Positions 14,049 to 21,628 of a stretch of 26,802 nucleotides of DNA are shown here, one piece after another. Below the pieces are notes generated by a model that ran no database searches, had not been told where the DNA came from, and saw only the letters and a list, made by a program, of their open reading frames with translations. Source of the stretch: Candidatus Bathyarchaeota archaeon (GTDB lineage: Archaea; Thermoproteota; Bathyarchaeia; 40CM-2-53-6); the NCBI GenBank assembly GCA_005883085.1, contig VBAY01000035.1, positions 1 through 26,802 on the forward strand. Direction: 5' to 3'. The translations under genes and the position numbers were made by a program. Numbering within the stretch: position 1 is the first letter of the stretch; every line of letters starts with the position of its first letter.

Positions 14049-15380
14049 TTACCGTCCCTTCAGGACTTGTCTCAAGAGTCGAAGCGTTTCTCTCATCACT
14101 CTCGTTGCCTCGGATCTATCTTTCGATTCGCCGGTCACGCGTATCACGGGTTCTGTTCCGCTGTCCCGGACGAGAACCCAGGCGCGATCAGTGTTTACCC
14201 TCAGCCCGAGCTTTGTCTCAACCGACGAGTTTTTCCCAAGGATCCTTTTCAAACCGTTAGCCATTTTGGAGAATTTGCCTTGGGAGAGCTTTCCAGTATA
14301 TCTCATCCCTTCTCTGATCATATGGTATTCCGGAACGTCCCTGACCATTTCTGACACTCGGAGACCAAGGGTTTCTGCTGCTTTGAGAAATAATAGTCCT
14401 GATAAGGGTCCGTCTGGGCAGTTGTTGTAGTCGCGGTGTATCCATGCCCCGGAGGGCTCTCCGGCGAAGTTCGCGCCCAACCGCTTCGCTTCCCGTAGAA
14501 GTTTAGCATCGCCGACCGGGCCTCGAACCAGCCTCGCACCTGTTTTCTCGGCTATCTCATCTACGACCATAGACGCGTCGAGCGGGACCACGAAGGGACC
14601 CTTTGAGCGTTTTGCGAGGAAGGCGATGTAGGATGCAAGTATTCTATCCTGCAACGGGCAACTCCCCTTCTCATCTACAATGTACATTCTGTCTGCATCA
14701 CCATCAAATGCGATCCCTGCATCAAAATGAGTCTCGACTACCATGCTACCGAGAGTTTGCACGCTTTTCCGTGTGGGTTCGGAGCCTCGGCCGGGAAAAC
14801 CTCCATCAGGGTACGAGTTGATGGTCGTAACCTTGTCCAGTCTTTCTCGATAGATCGCGGGAGCGAGACTTGAGGCGGCACCATTGCCTAGGTCAAGTAC
14901 AATTTTCCATTTCTTCTTGAAGGCCACCCGGGCAAGCAGTTCCTTGTACTCTCTTGGGTCCGCAGGCTCAAGGCTAGAAGCCCTGCCATCGTAAGGAAGC
15001 TTTTTCGGATTTTTCAAGCTCAGTCTCGTTTCGTCGTCGAGAGCCTCCCCGGACTTGTTGAACACTTTGAACCCGTTATACTCTGGCGGATTGTGGCTAG
15101 CTGTGATCATTACTCCAGCTGATCGTCCCAGAGACTTTGTCTGGTAAGCGAGTGCTGGTGTCGGAATCAAGCCGTAGTCTAGAACTTTCGCTCTGTTTTC
15201 AAGCGCAGCCGCAAGAAATGACGCTTTTAGAACTGGGCCGGAGTATCGCGGATCGTTTCCAAGTGCCAGCTTTTCTCCCATGATCCTTGGGATGAGTTTG
15301 CCTAGCTCGAAGGCAACTGATGAATTTACTGTTTCAGGATATTTGCCCCGGATACCAGAACTGCCGAACTGCAGGTTCAA
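14049..15380 (-). CDS. glmM: Phosphoglucosamine mutase / phosphohexomutase
   Basis: 443 residues of the alpha-D-phosphohexomutase family: FGSSGIRG at the N-terminus, TASHNPPEYNG with phosphoserine S95, DGDADR (226-231) as the metal loop, GEPSGAWI for sugar binding and RDSGTEPVIRV near the C-terminus for phosphate binding. It interconverts hexosamine 6-phosphate and 1-phosphate, the step before GlmU. Archaeal members can also act on glucose or mannose phosphates. It follows the eS1 gene after 12 bp and precedes glmU by 6 bp. Confidence 0.92.
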   Translation of the reverse strand: MNLQFGSSGIRGKYPETVNSSVAFELGKLIPRIMGEKLALGNDPRYSGPVLKASFLAAALENRAKVLDYGLIPTPALAYQTKSLGRSAGVMITASHNPPEYNGFKVFNKSGEALDDETRLSLKNPKKLPYDGRASSLEPADPREYKELLARVAFKKKWKIVLDLGNGAASSLAPAIYRERLDKVTTINSYPDGGFPGRGSEPTRKSVQTLGSMVVETHFDAGIAFDGDADRMYIVDEKGSCPLQDRILASYIAFLAKRSKGPFVVPLDASMVVDEIAEKTGARLVRGPVGDAKLLREAKRLGANFAGEPSGAWIHRDYNNCPDGPLSGLLFLKAAETLGLRVSEMVRDVPEYHMIREGMRYTGKLSQGKFSKMANGLKRILGKNSSVETKLGLRVNTDRAWVLVRDSGTEPVIRVTGESKDRSEATRVMRETLRLLRQVLKGR

Positions 15381-15392
15381 AAGCGGGCAGCG

Positions 15393-16070
15393 CTACGCTG
15401 CTGGCTCGGGAGCAACCGCGACGATTTCAGGCGAAGTTTCGACGACTTCCTTGGGGACCTTTCCCTTGGGCATTGCATCTTCTAGGCTCAATGGCATGGA
15501 GAGCAGTTTTGATTTGCGCACACCGATATGACGCAACGGGCAAACTTTCTTGGCTTCGTTGTAGACGTCTGATCCCATTTTTCCGAGGACCATTTCGTGG
15601 CAGAGTTGCGAGTAGGTGAGTTTGGATGCTTTTTCGGCGACGATCTTGCCCATGACCTGTCGTATCCCATGTTCCTGGGAGCCGTTTATCCTGCCGTGGC
15701 TGAATCCTACGATGTAGACTCGTGTGAGATAGCTGTCAACTGTTCGACCGGTGAAAATCCCGTCGATACGAGTACTTCCTCGCCTGACAAGGCTTCTGAG
15801 ATAGTCAGTAGAGTATTCGTGGCTCTTGAGGATTGTATCCGCTCGATCACCTGTAATCGAAGTTACGAGGAAGTATAGTTTGATGGACTGGTGGGAGAAG
15901 TCATTGGTAATATCATACAGCGTCGTTTCTACGACTCGGCCGATAAGCTTCTTCGGATCCTCGCAAGGTATTCCAGCAACGTTCTGTTCCCCAAAGTAGG
16001 CGGGGGTGTATACGGAGTACCATTCCTTGGTTCTCCACTTGTCCCGCACTTTCTTGGTGGTCTTTGACAC
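15393..16070 (-). CDS. rps3ae: Small-subunit ribosomal protein eS1 (S3Ae)
   Basis: 225 residues, GTG start. The family is recognised from DKWRTKEWYSVYTPAYFGEQ, the ETTLYDIT core, the hydrophobic SIKLYFLVTSI strand and IRQVMGKIV near the middle. It has an Ala/Pro-rich C-terminal end (VAVAPEPAA). The protein binds 16S rRNA near the mRNA exit. It follows pcc1 after 13 bp and precedes glmM by 12 bp, so this ribosomal gene is embedded in a mixed operon. Confidence 0.95.
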   Translation of the reverse strand: MSKTTKKVRDKWRTKEWYSVYTPAYFGEQNVAGIPCEDPKKLIGRVVETTLYDITNDFSHQSIKLYFLVTSITGDRADTILKSHEYSTDYLRSLVRRGSTRIDGIFTGRTVDSYLTRVYIVGFSHGRINGSQEHGIRQVMGKIVAEKASKLTYSQLCHEMVLGKMGSDVYNEAKKVCPLRHIGVRKSKLLSMPLSLEDAMPKGKVPKEVVETSPEIVAVAPEPAA

Positions 16071-16083
16071 AGTCTCTATTCCA

Positions 16084-16326
16084 TTAGTTTGATACTTTTT
16101 CTAGCGTCTCCTTTGCTGCTTGAAGACAGCGGAGGAGGTCGTCCACGGTGGATATGAATGTTTCAATCTTTCCACCGAATTCGAGACTGAAAGATGCGGT
16201 CCGGTCCAGTGCTTTTCCCCTCACCTTGAGACCTTTCATGTTCAAGTTATCCGGTTGGACCGATGCTACAAGCGACCTGGACGTTGCCCTGTTCGGTGTC
16301 GAGATTTTGATCTGCGCTCTTATCAT
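16084..16326 (-). CDS. pcc1: KEOPS complex subunit Pcc1
   Basis: 80 residues, the size of archaeal Pcc1. It has the expected beta-beta-alpha form: RAQIKISTP, then SLVASVQPDNLNMKGLKV, then FSLEFGGKIETFISTVDDLLRCL. Pcc1 dimers bridge Kae1 in the complex that makes threonylcarbamoyl-adenosine at tRNA position 37. The ATG overlaps the RecJ stop (ATGA, 16323-16326), so it is translationally coupled. Kae1 and Bud32 are encoded about 7 kb away in this window. Confidence 0.88.
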   Translation of the reverse strand: MIRAQIKISTPNRATSRSLVASVQPDNLNMKGLKVRGKALDRTASFSLEFGGKIETFISTVDDLLRCLQAAKETLEKVSN

Positions 16327-17807
16327 TTGATTGTCGACTCGACGGTCCTTTCAAACTGGGTGAGAAACGGTTCTAAGTTCTGACGTTGTACGGTAGCGCC
16401 TGCTGCTATCGCATGGCCGCCTCCATATCCACCGTACTTGGGCGACAAGTCCTGAAGAATCTTCCCGAGATTCAGTCCTTTCTCGATCAGCTGATCGGTT
16501 CCGCGTGCGGAGACTTTTGATTCGCCCTCTTTTGTCGCGGTTACCACTAAGGTTACTTTTGATCCGCCGAAAAGGTTCGAGGAGGAAAGGATGGAAGAGA
16601 CGGCTCCGGTCATGTTTTCATCGATCACCCCTTCTCCCCTGACAATTACCAAGTGTCCCTTCTGAACCAGCGACTTTGGATCAGAGGTGATCCAGTTCAT
16701 GTATTTCGACAGGAATTTTCGGTATTCTGAGTAGACCTCTTGGGCTTCCTCAAAGGATGCCCCACGGTCGCCCAAGCCCAAGGCTACCCCAAGGCCTGGC
16801 TTGCCCATGCGGCCGCAAGCGTTCAGGAGAGACCCGTATTCCCGGGCGTCCCGGAGCGGGGTTGAAGGTTCTTCTTTGCTCAGCGTGTACACGGACCCTA
16901 TCAGTTCAAGGGCGACTTCTCCACTGAGCTTCAGCGAGATCATATGTCGAATGATCTTGTCGACAAGTCGTTTCTTCTCTTCAAGCGAGAGATCAGAGAT
17001 AGTCCTCCAACGATCATCCACCTTCGTGGGTAGGTTCACAGAGTCAAGCAACGCTAGACAGCGATCTTCCTCGCCGCTCAGTCCCGGCAGGAACGGGGTT
17101 GTGGTTGATGCGATCGCCCTGTGGATTGGCCTGGTTTGTCTTCCAAACAGGACCAGGTCCTGCGTGACCTCGACCAGTTTAGCTTTGACCGCGTCATCAA
17201 GAATCTCCGTGTTGAGCCCGATTAGAGATCTCTTGGGACCCTTATCCTGCTGGTCACCAAGACATCCCACTATGGCGAGTGCGGACAGGTCCACGTTCTT
17301 CGGATCGATCGCCTTTGCGAGAAGATAGGCTGTTCCCGCTCCGCTGATCTCTTCAGAGCCGTTGAAACCCAACAGATGGGTGTTAAAGTGATGTAGATTC
17401 GGCGGAGCCTCGCCCAGTACCTGGTGATGGTCGGCAATAACGATCTCTCGATTCTTGAGCCCCTTGGATACAATGTCGAGATAACCGCTGCCAATGTCAG
17501 AGAACACGATGAAGTCAGCGTCAATCGCTCCGATCTCATCAATCGTTCTCTCGCTGAGATTCTCGACAATTCGCAGATGAACAATCGTATTGAGACGTTT
17601 CACCGCCTCAAACGCTATTGCACCAGCGGTTAGACCGTCGGCGTCGAAATGCGTTACCGTCAGAATCGTTGATTCTTTAGAAGCCGCTTCTCTAATTACC
17701 GATGCGGTGTCGTCGGCGGTTCGCTGAAGTTCCAGTCTCCGCTCGTTGAGGCTAGTCGAGTGAGGCTGCAACTGGCTTGTATACCCAATCCTTAGGAATT
17801 CTCCCAA
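16323..17807 (-). CDS. recJ: RecJ-like DHH-family single-stranded nucleic acid exonuclease
   Basis: About 494 residues. DHH motifs: THFDADGLTA (52-61), VFSDIGSGYL (101-110) and IADHHQV (124-130), with metal-binding Asp and His residues present. The DHHA1 domain ends with GGYGGGHAIAAGATV. Archaeal RecJ homologues (GAN and relatives) degrade single-stranded DNA or RNA and can join the replisome. The start is uncertain: TTG 17807 overlaps uS15 by 56 bp, while TTG 17771 (residue 13) overlaps by 20 bp; no ATG or GTG is available before the catalytic motifs. The stop overlaps pcc1. Confidence 0.9.
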   Translation of the reverse strand: MGEFLRIGYTSQLQPHSTSLNERRLELQRTADDTASVIREAASKESTILTVTHFDADGLTAGAIAFEAVKRLNTIVHLRIVENLSERTIDEIGAIDADFIVFSDIGSGYLDIVSKGLKNREIVIADHHQVLGEAPPNLHHFNTHLLGFNGSEEISGAGTAYLLAKAIDPKNVDLSALAIVGCLGDQQDKGPKRSLIGLNTEILDDAVKAKLVEVTQDLVLFGRQTRPIHRAIASTTTPFLPGLSGEEDRCLALLDSVNLPTKVDDRWRTISDLSLEEKKRLVDKIIRHMISLKLSGEVALELIGSVYTLSKEEPSTPLRDAREYGSLLNACGRMGKPGLGVALGLGDRGASFEEAQEVYSEYRKFLSKYMNWITSDPKSLVQKGHLVIVRGEGVIDENMTGAVSSILSSSNLFGGSKVTLVVTATKEGESKVSARGTDQLIEKGLNLGKILQDLSPKYGGYGGGHAIAAGATVQRQNLEPFLTQFERTVESTIK

Positions 17808-18198
17808 TCTTTCGATAATAGCTTACAAGCCGATGAATCTTCGACTCGATCAACGCCAAGTCCCTCTTGTTCGGGTAGTCTTTCCGATTCTTCTCAAGGT
17901 GCCTAGTCGCACTCGTCGCCTTTCTCAACAAATTCTCAAGATCCTCAGGAAGCTTCGTACGACCCTCTTCTGGAATAATCTTCTCAAGACGTCGACCGGC
18001 AACCTGCGAAACCAACGGAATGCCATACCTGTCACGGAGAATCTGCCCGATAAGGCTGGGCGTGTTTCCCTCCTTGGACAGTTTCAGAACAAGGGCATCT
18101 ACCTCTTCAGGCTCGTACTTGAACCAGGCAGGAGGACGTCTGCTAACAGGTCTTGTCGATCCTGAACTTCCTCTCTTACCTGAATAGAGCCTTGCCAA
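17752..18198 (-). CDS. rps15: Small-subunit ribosomal protein uS15, archaeal type
   Basis: 148 residues, the archaeal length. It carries the N-terminal archaeal extension (KRGSSGSTRPVSRRPPAW) followed by the S15 helical bundle, with LSKEGNTPSLIGQILRD, GIPLVSQVAGRRL and the rRNA-binding SKIHRLVSYYRKIGRIP. TTG start at 18198. It is second in the minus-strand string, 41 bp after the PIN-domain gene, and its 3' end overlaps the RecJ start. Confidence 0.96.
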   Translation of the reverse strand: MARLYSGKRGSSGSTRPVSRRPPAWFKYEPEEVDALVLKLSKEGNTPSLIGQILRDRYGIPLVSQVAGRRLEKIIPEEGRTKLPEDLENLLRKATSATRHLEKNRKDYPNKRDLALIESKIHRLVSYYRKIGRIPKDWVYKPVAASLD

Positions 18199-18239
18199 AC
18201 TATTGATCCCTTGATTACACCGCGGACCCCGGCTGGGCG

Positions 18240-18677
18240 TTATTTAAGTCGAACTGGAGGAACACTCTTCGACATCAACAACCCTCGCTGACGCTTCGGA
18301 TAAATTACCTGTGAACCCAGCCTGGATAGAGCAGCTCTCAATTTGCGGTCAACGGTTGCGACTGCTAATGGCTCATTCTTGGCTAATGAGAAAGAGAGTA
18401 TGGCAGCGTCTGTATCCGACGTCTCAATTCCAGATGTCAAGATCGAGTATCTTCTCGATTTCAAAAGCTCAAGAGAAGCATTGGCAAGACCACCGGTTTT
18501 GGAGGATCGAGTTCTTCCGAGGCGCTGGAGCTCGCGTTCTACCATGTCAAGGGTGGCGACTCGAACTGGACCTTTTATGAGGTCTCGTAGCTCTTCGTCA
18601 ATGTCTCTTCTCTGCTCTAGCATTATCAGAAGGAAGCTAGTATCGAGAAGGACGGTGAGAGGATGGCTTGTTTTCAA
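18240..18677 (-). CDS. PIN-domain ribonuclease (VapC9/Fcf1-like)
   Basis: 145 residues from TTG 18677. A complete PIN acidic set is visible: D12 in VLLDTSFLL, E49 in VERELQRLG, D90 in SDTDAAIL and D110 in ATVDRKLR. The Lys/Arg-rich C-terminus (PKRQRGLLMSKSVPPVRLK) suggests RNA contact. No antitoxin gene is adjacent, and the position upstream of uS15 in a ribosomal and tRNA-modification gene string points to a role in rRNA processing like that of Fcf1/Utp24-type PIN proteins and not to a toxin. That role is inferred from context. Confidence 0.8.
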   Translation of the reverse strand: MKTSHPLTVLLDTSFLLIMLEQRRDIDEELRDLIKGPVRVATLDMVERELQRLGRTRSSKTGGLANASLELLKSRRYSILTSGIETSDTDAAILSFSLAKNEPLAVATVDRKLRAALSRLGSQVIYPKRQRGLLMSKSVPPVRLK

Positions 18678-18845
18678 TGGATCTCTTCCAGCTCTATTGT
18701 GGGAAAGCCTTGACGAGCGGAACTCTACATGCCAACATATTCATAGGTAGATCGCTCGCCTCTGCGTTTTCTGGATAAGCCCAAAAGTGAGTCCCGAGAT
18801 AGGATTCCACAGGACAACTCTTAGGGACTATAGGTGGACTAGCTA

Positions 18846-19229
18846 TTGAGATTCGCTTGGACTCGAAAACGGGCTCTGACGATTGCGACCATGGGTGTTC
18901 TTCTTGGAGGTTGGGGCCTGGTAGGCGTCGTTGGGACGCTCACTCATTATGGCGGAACGGCAATCGGTTCAGGCAATTTCATTAACCTCGGGGGATCTGT
19001 GGCTGAATGCGCATATGGACTATGCCTACTTCTCTTAGCGCTTCCAATCGTTTCGATTTTTCAGATTGCTGCGGGGACGAGCTTGTTTGCCAACATTGGA
19101 AGTGGGCAGCGAACGATCGCGACCTGGATTTTGCTTTCCGGTCTCGTTCAAGCGGGGCTATTCTCCGCTTCTGTCATCCATAGCCTATACTGGTGTTGGC
19201 CGCATCATGACATTAGCTTCTGTTCCTGA
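18846..19229 (+). CDS. Hypothetical membrane protein
   Basis: 127 residues from TTG 18846, or from ATG 18891. Three hydrophobic segments are visible (about 14-33, 55-75 and 89-112: LTIATMGVLLGGWGLVGVVG, CAYGLCLLLLALPIVSIF, TIATWILLSGLVQAGLFSAS). It ends in a His/Cys/Trp-rich tail (YWCWPHHDISFCS). No family is recognised. It stands alone on the plus strand between two minus-strand gene strings. It may be real, or a truncated remnant; start choice is uncertain. Confidence 0.5.
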   Translation: MRFAWTRKRALTIATMGVLLGGWGLVGVVGTLTHYGGTAIGSGNFINLGGSVAECAYGLCLLLLALPIVSIFQIAAGTSLFANIGSGQRTIATWILLSGLVQAGLFSASVIHSLYWCWPHHDISFCS

Positions 19230-19364
19230 AACAATCCGAACAAGAAACGGTATCCCTGATGCATGTTTCCGCAACAATGTTAATCGATACTCTCGCTAGT
19301 TGCTAGAGTGACATCCAATAAGGGGTCAGGTTGGTGTACAATTTGACAGGGATAATCGGACTAG

Positions 19365-20585
19365 TTACCTAATCGTTCCGAACCCGATCAAGCGCCAACT
19401 CTCCCCAATTCTCCGACTCAGAGCGACTTTGGATCCTGGGTCAGCGCAGATGGGTTTCTTTAGCTGTACGTCTGCGATGTCTTCCCTTGCTGATACGACC
19501 AGCCCAGAAGTAACCGCGGTTCCCGCGTTGAGGACTAGAGGTTCGTTCATCTTGATCTTCTGTACAGGGACGAGCTGTTCTGTCCCGACAGCTCTTTCGA
19601 ATAGATCAACGTTGAGGCTGACCTTTTCTAGAATATCGGGAAGAGTGCCTGACCTTCCCAGGACATTTCCCACCAGCCCGTCGGACTTTGTTATGGACGG
19701 ATCTAGATCGGTTCCAACTGCAATCAACCCACCGGGCATTGCCTGTTTCACCTCTCCGTCACCGGCTTGCAGGGTCTCCACGTTCGCGACAAGCCTTTCG
19801 TAGGTGACGCGGTTCGACTCGCCCACCTTGATTCCAGGTTTGATCTCGATCTCCTCTCCCCTCTTGAAAACCCCCTGGACAACAGACCCTCCAACAACCC
19901 CGCCAAGAATATCCTCCACTTCTGTACCGGGCTTGTTGACGTCAAATGATCGGAGGATCGACATTCTCGGTGCAACCGAAGAGTCGCGTTTGGGAGTGGG
20001 AATCTTTTCCTGGATCGCAGCAATCAAAACATCCATGTTCAGTTTATGCTGGGCTGAAACCGGTATCACCGGCGCGTTCCCAGCGACAGTGTCCTTGGTA
20101 AATTCGCGAATCTCCTGATAGTTCACTTTGGCCCGGGCGCGGTCTACCACGTCGATCTTGTTCTGCACGACCACCATTTTGCGTAGGCCGACCATCTGCG
20201 CGGCCAGCATGTGCTCTCGGTCCTGGGCTTGCGGACACTTGACGTTCGCTGAAATGACAAACATCGATCCGTCCATGATCGCGGCCCCGGAAAGCATTGT
20301 GACCATGAGGCTGTGGTGACCCGGACAGTCAACGAAACTTACCGATCTTAGGAATTTGGTCTCGCTCTTACAGTTCGGGCAGATCTTGCTCGTTGAATAA
20401 TTGTAGGGAGGCTCGCAGGACGGGCACTCGTAAAACGAGGCGTCAGCATATCCAATACGGATCGTAATTCCTCTTCGCAGTTCCTCAGAGTGCCTAGCAG
20501 TCCAAACCCCTGTCAGCGCTTGGACAATGGTGCTCTTCCCATTGTCGACATGACCAAGCGTGCCTATGTTGATTTCAGGCTGCAG
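19365..20585 (-). CDS. eif2g: Translation initiation factor aIF2 subunit gamma, apparent CTG start
   Basis: GTPase subunit of aIF2 that delivers initiator tRNA to the small ribosomal subunit. With CTG 20585 as start it has 406 residues, the family length, and begins QPEINIGTLGHVDNGKS, where archaeal homologues begin. Visible are G1 (GHVDNGKS, 11-18), SEELRRGITI (switch I), two CPxC zinc-knuckle pairs, VDCPGHHSL (G3), NKID (G4) and SAQHKLNMD (G5), then domains II and III ending WRLIGFGTIR. No ATG, GTG or TTG occurs in frame between the upstream stop (20685) and ATG 20306, which would delete most of the G domain. GGTGA (20593-20597) lies 7 nt before CTG, ideal Shine-Dalgarno spacing. It probably shares a transcript with the upstream RibD-fold gene. 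Confidence 0.93.
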   Translation of the reverse strand: MQPEINIGTLGHVDNGKSTIVQALTGVWTARHSEELRRGITIRIGYADASFYECPSCEPPYNYSTSKICPNCKSETKFLRSVSFVDCPGHHSLMVTMLSGAAIMDGSMFVISANVKCPQAQDREHMLAAQMVGLRKMVVVQNKIDVVDRARAKVNYQEIREFTKDTVAGNAPVIPVSAQHKLNMDVLIAAIQEKIPTPKRDSSVAPRMSILRSFDVNKPGTEVEDILGGVVGGSVVQGVFKRGEEIEIKPGIKVGESNRVTYERLVANVETLQAGDGEVKQAMPGGLIAVGTDLDPSITKSDGLVGNVLGRSGTLPDILEKVSLNVDLFERAVGTEQLVPVQKIKMNEPLVLNAGTAVTSGLVVSAREDIADVQLKKPICADPGSKVALSRRIGESWRLIGFGTIR

Positions 20586-20592
20586 ACTACCC

Positions 20593-20597
20593 TCACC
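20593..20597 (-). promoter_or_regulatory. Shine-Dalgarno sequence that sets the aIF2-gamma CTG start
   Basis: GGTGA on the minus strand, complementary to the archaeal 16S 3' end, is 7 nt before CTG 20585 and has no other start codon at proper distance. Confidence 0.6.
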
Positions 20598-20646
20598 TAT
20601 GAGTAGAATGTCCTCTGGAAGGATATACAGGCTTGCTTTATCGAGA

Positions 20647-21291
20647 TCACTGTTTCGAGGGCTTGAGTTCTCTTGTTTGATTACTCAAGTCAAAGCTTCC
20701 TGTTTTGATCTCTCCGTCTCGCCGATATGTGGCTACGATAACGCCTGCGGTTGAGGTCTTACTTTCAAGAAGTTTGAAAGAGGCCGGTATCGTGTCCACG
20801 CCAAAAAGTCGCTTGCCATTTCCTATGGTGACAGGATATATTTTCAACCAGAACTCATCAACGAGATCGTGTTTTAGAAGAGTTTGGATAAGATCAGAAC
20901 TACCATGAACCTGCAGTTCAGGCCCGTACTGCCTCTTGAGTTTCCTGATCTCTTCTGGGACGTTACCCGTGACGAGTACGGAATTCTCCCAGTTAAGTTT
21001 TCTAAGCGTTTTTGAGACGACGTATTTCTTGGCCTTGTTTAGTTTGTCGGCGAACGGGTCGTCTTTTGCCTTCGGCCAATAGGCTGCGAATATCTCGTAG
21101 GTCTTCCGGCCGAGCAAGAGGTCGTATGGGTTTCCCATCTGCCCACCCATGACCTTTTCCATAAAACCATCCCAGTAGCCGACAGACCATCCTCCATGCT
21201 TGAAATTGCCACTCGTATCCTCATCGGGTCCGCCTGGAGCCTGCATAACTCCATCAAGCGTTACAAATGATAATACAACTAATTTTCTGAT
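20647..21291 (-). CDS. RibD C-terminal/dihydrofolate-reductase-fold protein, apparent ATC start
   Basis: NAD(P)H-dependent reductase fold, about 214 residues. The N-terminal strand RKLVVLSFVTLDGVMQAPGG, the segment LLLGRKTYEIFAAYWP, VVSKTL, the GSSDLIQTLL turn and LVDEFWLKIYPVTIGNGKRLF are hallmarks of the family, often labelled dihydrofolate reductase family protein. The true substrate is unknown. The first in-frame ATG (21246) would delete the first beta strand. Homologues start at the residue before RKL, which here is ATC at 21291-21289; GGAGG (21300-21304) lies 8 nt before it. The ATG at 21298 is out of frame and only 1 nt from GGAGG. Likely first gene of a transcript with aIF2-gamma (61-bp gap). 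Confidence 0.82.
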   Translation of the reverse strand: MRKLVVLSFVTLDGVMQAPGGPDEDTSGNFKHGGWSVGYWDGFMEKVMGGQMGNPYDLLLGRKTYEIFAAYWPKAKDDPFADKLNKAKKYVVSKTLRKLNWENSVLVTGNVPEEIRKLKRQYGPELQVHGSSDLIQTLLKHDLVDEFWLKIYPVTIGNGKRLFGVDTIPASFKLLESKTSTAGVIVATYRRDGEIKTGSFDLSNQTRELKPSKQ

Positions 21292-21299
21292 GGTTCATT

Positions 21300-21304
21300 C
21301 CTCC
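21300..21304 (-). promoter_or_regulatory. Shine-Dalgarno sequence of the RibD-fold gene
   Basis: GGAGG on the minus strand, 8 nt before ATC 21291 and 1 nt before an out-of-frame ATG. The spacing favours initiation at the ATC position. Confidence 0.6.
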
Positions 21305-21336
21305 AATATCGGGGGACTCGAATAGTCGCACCCGCA

Positions 21337-21344
21337 AAATTTAA
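21337..21344 (-). promoter_or_regulatory. TATA-box candidate for the RibD-fold / aIF2-gamma transcript
   Basis: TTAAATTT on the minus strand, preceded by AAAGG (BRE-like), predicts a start near 21315 and a leader of about 24 nt that contains the GGAGG motif. Confidence 0.45.
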
Positions 21345-21410
21345 CCTTTACAAGTTGACAGTATCCGGCGGCAGGATCCATTCCGACAAGTACTAGCGGA
21401 GACCATGGGG

Positions 21411-21418
21411 TATAAATC
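21411..21418 (+). promoter_or_regulatory. TATA-box candidate for the small membrane protein-tag transcript
   Basis: TATAAATC predicts transcription from about 21438. That falls inside the open frame starting at TTG 21424 and argues for a downstream start (TTG 21451 or ATG 21466) for that gene. Confidence 0.4.
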
Positions 21419-21423
21419 TACAT

Positions 21424-21618
21424 TTGTCTAGGGTCTTCATACTCGCTCTGTTGACAATCGCCGTTATGTTCACGGCCATAGTTCTGATAGTTTGGGGAAT
21501 CGTCCTGTCGTTTGGCGGGCCCGCAAACACTCTTCTCTACTTACTCATCTTCGGAGATGCAGGACTGCTCATCACGGTGATAGAGATCGCTCAAAGGAAG
21601 AAGAAACGGGCAGGGTGA
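21424..21618 (+). CDS. Small two-helix membrane protein
   Basis: 64 residues from TTG 21424, or about 50-55 if the start is TTG 21451 or ATG 21466, which fits the TATA box better. Two hydrophobic helices (VMFTAIVLIVWGIVLSFGG and TLLYLLIFGDAGLLITVIEI) are followed by a basic tail (AQRKKKRAG), suggesting an N-in membrane hairpin. No family is recognised. The stop overlaps the GGTGA motif that serves the next gene (tag), so the two are probably co-transcribed. Confidence 0.5.
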   Translation: MSRVFILALLTIAVMFTAIVLIVWGIVLSFGGPANTLLYLLIFGDAGLLITVIEIAQRKKKRAG

Positions 21619-21628
21619 TACTGGCGAA

